Source: Shewanella sp. KT0246 (GTDB lineage Bacteria; Pseudomonadota; Gammaproteobacteria; Enterobacterales; Shewanellaceae). Taken from it: a stretch of DNA of 64,000 nucleotides. A program made the position numbers and the translations under genes. The stretch is from assembly GCF_019654955.1 (NCBI RefSeq), contig NZ_BPEV01000026.1, positions 1 through 64,000 on the forward strand. Reading direction: 5' to 3'. This document shows positions 57,412 to 64,000 of this stretch, piece by piece. Numbering within the stretch: the first letter of the stretch is position 1; every line of letters begins with the position of its first letter. The notes below the pieces were generated by a model. It did not search any database. It was not told the DNA's origin and saw nothing but the letters and a program-made list of their open reading frames with translations.

Positions 57412-60359
57412 CACGCCACCTCCTCTTGTGTAGATTTTGTCGGACTTTTCTTGGTGTTTTCTGGTTTTGCTTTTACTTCAGTGTTTTGAGTGGCTACCGC
57501 TGGCGTTTTCGCTTCATTTTCAGAATTTTTGGTTTCAATAGCCATATCTTCAAGCCCAACTAACCAAATATCATTGGCACATTGGACGACTTCACTATGA
57601 CAACTGCCGCATTGTTTTCCGCATCCAAGTTCTGCCTGAGTTTCACTAAGTGCTGCATTAAAGTCAGCTTGGTTAATTGAAATATTGTCTGTTGCGCTGC
57701 GTTTATTAAATACGGTGTTGTCGAGTTTTTGCAGCATAGCATCTTGAATTTTAGCTTCCGTAACGCCTGTACATGCACAAATAAGTGGGCTGTTACCTGC
57801 TTTGATTAACTGATGCAATTGCTGCATTAAGGCAGTATCGACTTCTTTTCCAATAAGCAAGTGCATAGGTTCAAGCGCCACTTCAACCTGTTGTTCGCTT
57901 AACAATTTTAGCGATACCAGCAGACCTTTATGAATATTGCATTGCACATGAATAAGTTGCTTACTGAATAAACTGATGGTCCATTTAAGAGAATAAAGCG
58001 TCGATTGGAACCCAAAACCTTGCTCTGCATCACTAAAAGCAATGTGAAAACACTCGCCTTGTGATAATGACTGCTGCACGTTCCAGCAAGTTCCATTAAA
58101 TTCAGGGTCATGCTCACCAAAAATAACCCCTTGCAGTGCGGCATAAACTTTTGAAATGCTAACGGTTTGACACTTAAAAGCAGGTTGCTTTGATACTGGG
58201 TCAACATCGCTGTTTAAAGCCTGATTAACCCCATCGCCAACTGAAAATTGCGACGACCAATGCATTGGCATAAACGCAATATCTGGAGCTTGATTCTCAT
58301 CAGAAACAACTCTGGCAGCAGCAACTTTTCTACTAACAGTTTCGGCATCATCAACTTCAGTTTCAAAACTGACCAAGTCACCATTTTGTAAATCAAGTTG
58401 CTTGATTTTTAACGGGTGCATTGCAATGAATGGCTCAGGAATACTGGCGCGAAGACTGGCAATATGACCAGTACGTGTCATGGTGTGCCATTGATCGCGG
58501 CTGCGACCACTGTTTAATTTAATTTGATGCTGATTAACAACTTCAGTGGCCATACTAACTGCTGTTGAATGTGCAGTGGTTATAAATTGCGCTTTTTGGC
58601 TTGGGGTTGAGAATAAGCCATTTTGATAAACTCTTTGATTCGATTGACCTAGTTGTGAGGTATCTGCCACAGGCCATTGAGTCGGCTTTAAACCATCATA
58701 TTGCTCATCCGTTAAATCACTCATGCCAGTTAAGTCGAATTTTTTTTCAGGAAAACGGCTTTTTACGGCTTTTGATAATTGTGCAAATTCCTTAAATACT
58801 GCAGCGCTATTTTTGAAATCAAATTCATTTTCAAAGCCCATTAATTTAGCAACTTCAGCAAGTGCCCACCAATCAGCTTTAGCCTCACCTTTTGTTGGGA
58901 TAAAACCACGCTGGCGAGTAATGACTCTTTCACTATTGGTCACAGTGCCGCACTTTTCTGACCAACCTAATGCAGGCAACAAAATATCCGCTTGTTTGGC
59001 CGTTGCTGCATCTTGAGTAATATCAGATACCACTACAAAAGGACAAGCATCGAATGCCTGCTGAATTTTAGCAGTATTAGGTAGCGACACTAACGGGTTA
59101 GTTCCCATAATCCATACCGCTTTAATTTTTCCTTCAGCCATGGCATCAAAAAGCTCAACAGCGGTTAAACCTTTTTCTTTAGCAATAACACCGCTCTTAT
59201 CATCGGTATGCCAAAAGTCAGCAAGCAATTGACGTTCAGCATCAGTAAAGCCCATATGACAAGCAAGCTGCGTAGCTAAACCACCGACTTCGCGGCCCCC
59301 CATTGCATTGGGTTGTCCTGTGAGAGAAAAGAAGCCGCTACCAGGCTTACCGATATGTGCTAATGCTAAATGGCAATTGATCATCGCATTGGTGGTATCA
59401 GTTCCTAAAACCGACTGATTTACCCCCTGACAACTGGCTGTCATTACTTTTTCATTTCCAATGAATAATTGGTAAAAATGCAGCAACTCACTGGTTGATA
59501 ACCCCAATGAAGTGGCTAGATTATCCACTTCAAATTGTTGCTTATCGTGTGACAGTTCAGTCAGCACAGCTTCAATACCTTGAGTATGCGCCGCAATGTA
59601 ATCGGTATCAGCAGCATCATTATCGGCAATAAACTGCAGCAAACCATTAAATAGTAAACTGTCAGTACCTGGGGCAATTTGTAAATGTAAATCTGCCTGA
59701 CTTGAAGTCGCGGTTTTAGCAGGATCAATCACAACGATTTTTGTGCCACGCTGTTCACGGTTTTTTATCATGCGCTGGAATAGCACTGGGTGAGTCCAAG
59801 CGCTATTGGCACCGACTAATACAATCACATCGGCAAGTTCAAAATCTTCATAACAACCTGGCACCACATCTTCGCCGAAGGCGCGCATATGTCCACTAAC
59901 CGCCGAAGACATACATAAACGCGAATTTGTATCTACATTGGCAGTACCAATAAAGCCTTTGGCCAGTTTATTTGCAACATAGTAGTCTTCAGTCAGCAAT
60001 TGGCCTGAAAGGTAAAAGGCTACTGAATCTGGCCCATGTTCTGCAATTGTTTGCTTAAAAGTCTCTGCCACTGTATTCAGCGCTGCATCCCAAGAAACTG
60101 GTTTGCCTGATTTTAATTTGGGGTAGCGCAAAGTATTAGGCTGAACCAGACTCTCGATGAGTCGTTCGCCTTTTGCACAAAGCTGACCTTTATTGGCTGG
60201 ATGGGCTTGATCGCCAATCAACTCAAAATTTGCATTAAATGCAGTTGATTTTTGAGAACCAGCATTTAGCGAACTTGAGTTTAAAGAGTTTGATTTCGGT
60301 GAGATAGTAACGCCACAGCCAACTCCACAATAAGCACAACTAGATTGGATATTAGACAT
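57411..60359 (-). CDS. nasA: Assimilatory nitrate reductase, catalytic subunit
   Basis: Molybdopterin enzyme, 982 residues. The N-terminal 4Fe-4S ligands are C8, C11, C15 and the Cys of GQLCAKGERL. The bis-MGD domains follow (~80-720; NSRLCMSSAVSGH, GQPNAMGGREVGGLATQL). A C-terminal BFD-like [2Fe-2S] domain (~880-940; CACTGVTEAKI, CGKQCGSCHSEV) indicates the NADH- or ferredoxin-linked NasA type. A Lys/Glu/Thr-rich tail of ~40 residues ends it. The ATG at 60359 has AGGGA at good spacing. First gene of the unit. Confidence 0.96.
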   Translation of the reverse strand: MSNIQSSCAYCGVGCGVTISPKSNSLNSSSLNAGSQKSTAFNANFELIGDQAHPANKGQLCAKGERLIESLVQPNTLRYPKLKSGKPVSWDAALNTVAETFKQTIAEHGPDSVAFYLSGQLLTEDYYVANKLAKGFIGTANVDTNSRLCMSSAVSGHMRAFGEDVVPGCYEDFELADVIVLVGANSAWTHPVLFQRMIKNREQRGTKIVVIDPAKTATSSQADLHLQIAPGTDSLLFNGLLQFIADNDAADTDYIAAHTQGIEAVLTELSHDKQQFEVDNLATSLGLSTSELLHFYQLFIGNEKVMTASCQGVNQSVLGTDTTNAMINCHLALAHIGKPGSGFFSLTGQPNAMGGREVGGLATQLACHMGFTDAERQLLADFWHTDDKSGVIAKEKGLTAVELFDAMAEGKIKAVWIMGTNPLVSLPNTAKIQQAFDACPFVVVSDITQDAATAKQADILLPALGWSEKCGTVTNSERVITRQRGFIPTKGEAKADWWALAEVAKLMGFENEFDFKNSAAVFKEFAQLSKAVKSRFPEKKFDLTGMSDLTDEQYDGLKPTQWPVADTSQLGQSNQRVYQNGLFSTPSQKAQFITTAHSTAVSMATEVVNQHQIKLNSGRSRDQWHTMTRTGHIASLRASIPEPFIAMHPLKIKQLDLQNGDLVSFETEVDDAETVSRKVAAARVVSDENQAPDIAFMPMHWSSQFSVGDGVNQALNSDVDPVSKQPAFKCQTVSISKVYAALQGVIFGEHDPEFNGTCWNVQQSLSQGECFHIAFSDAEQGFGFQSTLYSLKWTISLFSKQLIHVQCNIHKGLLVSLKLLSEQQVEVALEPMHLLIGKEVDTALMQQLHQLIKAGNSPLICACTGVTEAKIQDAMLQKLDNTVFNKRSATDNISINQADFNAALSETQAELGCGKQCGSCHSEVVQCANDIWLVGLEDMAIETKNSENEAKTPAVATQNTEVKAKPENTKKSPTKSTQEEVA

Positions 60360-60400
60360 GCAACTTCCCTTTACTGACAAAATTTTATGTCAATAACATC

Positions 60401-60415
60401 GCAAAAGTTGTGCCA
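60401..60415 (-). promoter_or_regulatory. Sigma-54-type promoter of nasA
   Basis: TGGCACAACTTTTGC on the minus strand matches the -24/-12 consensus TGGCAC-N5-TTGC exactly. It lies 42 bases before the nasA ATG. Upstream, GCACCA occurs at 60491-60496 and 60501-60506, one helical turn apart, resembling NtrC half sites. The rest of the interval to 60631 is AT-rich and shows nothing else. Confidence 0.78.
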
Positions 60416-60631
60416 ATTACTAAGGTAATGATTTAACAAGGGTTTAACAAAAAAGTAAAAGAGAAGCGCTAAGAACTGTGCAACATAAGTGCACCATTTC
60501 GCACCAAGTTTGCGCAAACCATTGAAAACAAACGATTATAAATACCTCTTTAGAGGTACAAGAAGAGAGTAATTTTGAGAATGTTTTGAACTTCAAATTA
60601 AAGTTTGACGACAAACTGTATTTAAAGCCAT

Positions 60632-60664
60632 AAAAAAAGCGCCAACATCAACGGCGCTTTTTTA
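60632..60664. terminator. Terminator after cctA
   Basis: Stem AAAAAAAGCGCC/GGCGCTTTTTTT with a nine-base loop, downstream of the leftward cctA gene. Confidence 0.9.
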
Positions 60665-60725
60665 AACTTTTTTGCATCGTACTCATAATCAGCACCGATG
60701 AAAAATAGCAATCAAGTTATCGAAA

Positions 60726-61061
60726 CTACTGAGCAGAACGCCCATCATCATGACAGCTATCACATGTTGGTACATCGCCAACATTCATGTCATGTGGTGC
60801 GTGACAATCTGCACACATTAGCATTCCATCATGCGGTGCGTGATTATCGTCCATTTCAGCAAGTGTTCCGTGACAGCTTTGACACTGTTCGAACTCATAC
60901 TCACCATCTGCTGAAGGCTCGCCGTCAGCGTGACAGCTTTCACAACCACCCATCTCAGCGTGGAAATCAGCAAGATTTTCATCTGCGGCAAAAGCATTTG
61001 ATGACAAAGTTAGTACAGCAAGAGCTGCTGCAAACAATGCTACAAGAATTTTATTGCTCAC
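60726..61061 (-). CDS. cctA: Small tetraheme cytochrome c, CctA type
   Basis: Periplasmic electron carrier, 111 residues. Signal peptide 1-25 (ending AFA). Four CxxCH heme sites are visible: CESCH, CQSCH, CADCH and CDSCH. The sequence pattern, including [13 protein letters not shown] and [11 protein letters not shown], closely resembles the Shewanella small tetraheme cytochrome, which shuttles electrons from CymA to terminal reductases. The start is GTG with GGAGG eight bases upstream; the longer frame adds five residues. Confidence 0.95.
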   Translation of the reverse strand: MSNKILVALFAAALAVLTLSSNAFAADENLADFHAEMGGCESCHADGEPSADGEYEFEQCQSCHGTLAEMDDNHAPHDGMLMCADCHAPHDMNVGDVPTCDSCHDDGRSAQ

Positions 61062-61200
61062 TATAATACCCTCCATTTGTGATAATCGAGAAAGCTCTCA
61101 TCAAGTGGCTTTCTTCGATATCGGTTATCAGCACGACATTTATGGCTCAGCTATAAACTTAGCTAACACTGGTTATTTTAGCAACAGCAAAAGTAACCAC

Positions 61201-61228
61201 TAATAACTAATAACTAACAACTAATAAC
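61201..61228 (+). repeat. Four 7-bp tandem repeats upstream of cctA
   Basis: TAATAAC x2, TAACAAC, TAATAAC in direct succession, in the 301-base interval between htpX and cctA. The rest of that interval shows only the htpX terminator and the presumed cctA promoter. The repeat lies ~140-167 bases before the cctA start. Confidence 0.75.
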
Positions 61229-61318
61229 TGCACCAACCCCTTAACATGCGTCACTCTTTGTATCCGCAATATTAAAGTCGAGGTTATTCTACTCGTTCAA
61301 GAGTAAAAAGAAAGCAAT

Positions 61319-61345
61319 AAAAAAGGAGCCACAAGGCTCCTTTTG
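61319..61345 (-). terminator. Terminator after htpX
   Basis: Stem AAAAGGAGCC/GGCTCCTTTT with a four-base loop; leftward T run follows. Confidence 0.88.
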
Positions 61346-61362
61346 TTAATCATATTAAGATA

Positions 61363-62226
61363 TTAGCTGTTCTTAAGAGCGCTAATACGCTTATCAAGAG
61401 GTGGATGGCTCATTAAGAATTCAGCCATTGAACCTTTACCATTAATACCTAGTGCTGACATTTGTGCTGGCATTGCGCCTGCTTCAGGGCCCGTTTTTAA
61501 GCGCTCTAATGCAGCAATCATTTTGTGCTTTCCGGCTAGTTTCGCAGCGCCTTCATCAGCTTTAAATTCACGGATACGTGAGAAGTAAGCCACAATCATT
61601 GACGCTAAAATACCAAATAACATGTCCATGACGAAAACAACCGCCATATAAGCAAACATACCTAGGCCTTCACCGTCTTCACTGTTGTTAGCCACTACGT
61701 TGTTCACGATACCTGCTACAACACGGGCAGCAAAGATAACGAAGGTGTTTACCACGCCTTGAATTAGGGTCAGTGTCACCATATCGCCATTGGCAACGTG
61801 GCTAACTTCGTGCGCTAGCACGCCTTCAATTTCGTCTTGAGTCATACCATAAAGTAGACCAGAACTTACCGCGACCAATGCATTGTCTTTGCTTGGGCCA
61901 GTGGCAAAAGCATTCATTTCTGGTGATTGGTAAATCGCCACTTCTGGCATTTTGATACCAGCTTGCTCTGCTTGACGAGCAACGGTGTCAACCAACCAAC
62001 GTTCAGTGTTATCACGTGGTGATGTAATAACCTCACAACCCATGGTCTTTTTAGCCATCCACTTAGAAATCGCTAAACTGATGAATGCACCACCAAAACC
62101 AAACATTGCAGCAAAAATTAATAACCCGCTCATGCTTGAAGTGCTCACTCCAAGTAGAGACATAACAATTGAAGCTACTAGCAAAATCGCTAAGTTAGTT
62201 CCAATCAATAACATAATACGTAACAT
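61363..62226 (-). CDS. htpX: Membrane zinc protease HtpX
   Basis: Inner-membrane M48 metalloprotease that removes damaged membrane proteins. 287 residues. Two N-terminal helices (~4-24, 33-53). The zinc motif HEVSH ([11 protein letters not shown]) is at ~140-144. Two further helices follow (~155-175, 190-215), then [14 protein letters not shown], which carries the third ligand. A GGAG site precedes the ATG. It is divergent from pepE, across an interval with two palindromes. Confidence 0.95.
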   Translation of the reverse strand: MLRIMLLIGTNLAILLVASIVMSLLGVSTSSMSGLLIFAAMFGFGGAFISLAISKWMAKKTMGCEVITSPRDNTERWLVDTVARQAEQAGIKMPEVAIYQSPEMNAFATGPSKDNALVAVSSGLLYGMTQDEIEGVLAHEVSHVANGDMVTLTLIQGVVNTFVIFAARVVAGIVNNVVANNSEDGEGLGMFAYMAVVFVMDMLFGILASMIVAYFSRIREFKADEGAAKLAGKHKMIAALERLKTGPEAGAMPAQMSALGINGKGSMAEFLMSHPPLDKRISALKNS

Positions 62227-62629
62227 TACAACTCCTATCTGGCACAGATGCCGCTTTAAACTTAAATATTGAACCCATCAGTTCGCGTTAATCGCGGTAC
62301 TGTTTACATTTTTTTCGTCTGTCTTAATCAAACAATCGATGAACACTTAACGACATAATATGTCCTAAAAATTGTTTTTCAAGGGTCGAATGTCAAAAAT
62401 AGACATAAAATGTCGACTACTTTGAAAAAAATATCACAGCAAGCCTTACCTAACCTGAATGTGTCGCTTGTTTGTCGCAGAGTCTAGGTAGCTTGCATTA
62501 ATCTAAACTTAAAATTTACACTCATTTACGCCCAAGTCATTAGTTAAGTTATGGAAAGCGATTAATCTTTGTTAATATCGGTGTATACCAGAATAAGAAG
62601 TTAATAATTAACCAGTTAAGGATATTTAC
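62227..62629. promoter_or_regulatory. htpX-pepE divergent region with two GACAT-N3-ATGTC palindromes
   Basis: 403 bases with no gene. GACATAATATGTC at 62352-62364 and GACATAAAATGTC at 62402-62414 are two 13-bp palindromes with the same half-sites, their centres 50 bp apart. A third half-site ATGTC lies at 62390-62394. This looks like a pair of operators for one dimeric regulator. The regulator is not identified. Confidence 0.55.
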
Positions 62630-63340
62630 ATGGCTATGAATGCATTGATGTTGAGCAGTTCTCGTGAAGGCAATACCGCTTATTTAGCCCATGCCATTGA
62701 TTACATCAAACCACTGACAACCCATGCTAAAAAATGGGTGTTTATTCCCTACGCAGGCGTGAGTGTTGACTATGATAAATACCTTGCAATGGTCACCGAA
62801 GGTTTGTCACCACTGAAAATTGAAGTCAGTAGCATTCATCAATACAGTGACCCGAAACAAGCCATAAAAGACGCAGATGGAATTTTAGTTGGCGGTGGTA
62901 ATACTTTCCAGCTATTAAACGAACTTTATCGCTACGACCTAATCCATTTAATCAATGAACAAGTCACTAATGGTAAGCCTTATATTGGTTGGAGCGCAGG
63001 TTCTAACATCACAGGTTTAAGTATTCGTACCACAAACGATATGCCAATTGTTGAACCTGCATCCTTTACGGGCCTTAAACTGCTTCCATTTCAACTAAAC
63101 CCGCACTACACCAACTATCAAGCACCTGGTCATAATGGCGAAACTCGAGCACAACGATTACTTGAGTTCACCTTAGTTGACCCTATTACGCCAGTGATTG
63201 GTATTCAGGAAGGTACAGCACTTTGGCGACGTGGTGATACTTTAACCTTGGTCGGCGATAAAGAAGCCTATTTATTCCATGGCAAGCAGCAAGAAGTCGT
63301 TATCCCTGTCGGCAGTGACTTGAGTAGCTACTTAGATTAA
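62630..63340 (+). CDS. pepE: Dipeptidase E (aspartyl dipeptidase)
   Basis: Serine peptidase of family S51 that cleaves Asp-X dipeptides. 236 residues. The catalytic serine is S122 in GWSAGSN. The motif [12 protein letters not shown] and the segment [11 protein letters not shown] match E. coli PepE; the later LNPHYTNYQ holds the catalytic histidine. It is a single gene with a terminator. Confidence 0.95.
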   Translation: MAMNALMLSSSREGNTAYLAHAIDYIKPLTTHAKKWVFIPYAGVSVDYDKYLAMVTEGLSPLKIEVSSIHQYSDPKQAIKDADGILVGGGNTFQLLNELYRYDLIHLINEQVTNGKPYIGWSAGSNITGLSIRTTNDMPIVEPASFTGLKLLPFQLNPHYTNYQAPGHNGETRAQRLLEFTLVDPITPVIGIQEGTALWRRGDTLTLVGDKEAYLFHGKQQEVVIPVGSDLSSYLD

Positions 63341-63411
63341 ACAAGTTAACGCTTAAGCTATATCAAATAAGCTTCTTCGTTTTAACTTAGGCGGTAAAAA
63401 CCTAGCGACAA

Positions 63412-63452
63412 TAAAAAAGCCTTAAATTCAAATAGAATTTAAGGCTTTTTTG
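63412..63452. terminator. Bidirectional terminator between pepE and the receptor gene
   Basis: Perfect 17-bp stem (AAAAAAGCCTTAAATTC / GAATTTAAGGCTTTTTT), convergent genes. Confidence 0.92.
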
Positions 63453-63509
63453 AACTATTACCAGTTGATTAAGTGGCAATAGTGATAACAGATATCAAAT
63501 CACCATCAC

Positions 63510-64000
63510 TTAAAACGTGTAGTTCAATTTAACGCTGAAGTAACGTCCAGGTTGGCTATAAGTTTCTTCAGTCACACCTAAGTTGGACATCAGGAATTTT
63601 GATTGACCAGCAACATCAGCATAATCGATGTACTCAGTGTCAAACACGTTGAATACCCCTGAGCGTACTGACCAGTTTTCACTTAAAACAAAGTTAGCCG
63701 TGACATCAAAGACTGCGTAACCTGCGGTATTAAATACTTCATTGAAATCCATTCCAGGAATATTACCCGGGAAAATATCTAAATCAGTAGTGCGATCCAT
63801 ATGGTCAGCAAAACGTACTGTCAAACCAAAGTCCATTTCGGTATTGGCAAGGTATGTATAGTAATTTACACCCACATTACCTTTAAGCGGGCTAACTGAA
63901 TTTAAGTAATCACCGTTTTGATCTTCGCCATGAGTGTAAGCAATGTTACCCCAAATTTCGATCTCGTCACTCAGCCACTGACTAAATGACGCTTCAGCAC
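63510..64000 (-). CDS. TonB-dependent receptor, C-terminal part (heme/hemoglobin type)
   Basis: The reading frame is open to the window edge, so only the last ~163 residues are seen. These form barrel strands with LNSVSPLKGNVGVNYY, NVFDTEYIDYADVAG and YSQPGRYFSVKLNYTF, ending in the outer-membrane Phe signal. The pattern is closest to hemoglobin/heme receptors (HutA/HemR group). The ligand cannot be confirmed without the N-terminal half. Confidence 0.82.
   Translation of the reverse strand, partial: AEASFSQWLSDEIEIWGNIAYTHGEDQNGDYLNSVSPLKGNVGVNYYTYLANTEMDFGLTVRFADHMDRTTDLDIFPGNIPGMDFNEVFNTAGYAVFDVTANFVLSENWSVRSGVFNVFDTEYIDYADVAGQSKFLMSNLGVTEETYSQPGRYFSVKLNYTF

Noticed and set aside
60698..61066. 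122-codon frame opposite cctA
   Set aside because: Complement of CxxCH-rich coding sequence; His/Gln-rich translation is an artefact of the antisense.
1..64000. Mobile element, prophage or defence island
   Set aside because: No transposase, integrase, phage or restriction/CRISPR protein was seen, and gene content is chromosomal core plus known accessory clusters.

Overview
The window (about 41% GC by eye) looks like chromosomal DNA of a marine gammaproteobacterium, most likely Shewanella. The strongest evidence is a small tetraheme cytochrome c (CctA type) at 60726-61061. The marine-type dedicated sortase system (Pds), RNase E, HdfR, YegD, NirB and other close gammaproteobacterial orthologues agree. 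I saw no rRNA, tRNA, insertion sequence, prophage or CRISPR array. Base composition and coding style look uniform.

Layout. 1-12.9 kb is housekeeping and stress genes: rne, a SulP transporter, an MsrB-MsrA fusion, a 2OG-Fe(II) oxygenase, a YlqF/RbgA GTPase, a low-MW protein tyrosine phosphatase, an exported ATP-dependent DNA ligase, dgkA, hdfR and an unassigned outer-membrane barrel. 13-21.2 kb has a diguanylate cyclase and the complete dedicated sortase system: sortase, its VIT/VWA substrate with an LPQTA signal, PdsO, and the PdsR/PdsS two-component pair. 21.3-29 kb has metC, a zinc-ribbon protein, creA, yegD and the ppk1-ppx polyphosphate operon. 29-33 kb has trhO, a glutaredoxin-2-like transferase, ydjA and doxX.

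33-38.6 kb is a thiamine salvage locus read leftwards: a TPP riboswitch, a TonB-dependent receptor, a YkoF-type thiamine-binding protein, a PnuT permease and an APH-type (thiamine?) kinase, followed by a DUF6279 lipoprotein. 38.8-42.7 kb has ycfL, a double-hotdog thioesterase, hinT and an M61 peptidase. 42.7-47.6 kb is a curli locus with all genes in one direction (csgB, csgA, csgD, csgE, csgF, csgG), including a 529-residue curlin with about 37 strand repeats.

47.8-60.6 kb is an assimilatory nitrate/nitrite locus read leftwards. The first unit is nasA-cobA-ybiB-like-ANTAR regulator. The second is nirB-nirD-narK-PP2C/kinase. Each unit has a sigma-54-type promoter. The nirB transcript also has a leader with an intrinsic terminator, the arrangement expected for ANTAR antitermination. 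The right end has cctA, htpX, pepE and the C-terminus of a heme-type TonB receptor cut by the window edge.

Several genes appear to start at GTG or TTG, or inside the longest reading frame. The choices below rest on ribosome-binding sites and family length. All functional calls come from reading the sequence and recalling families; no database search was run.
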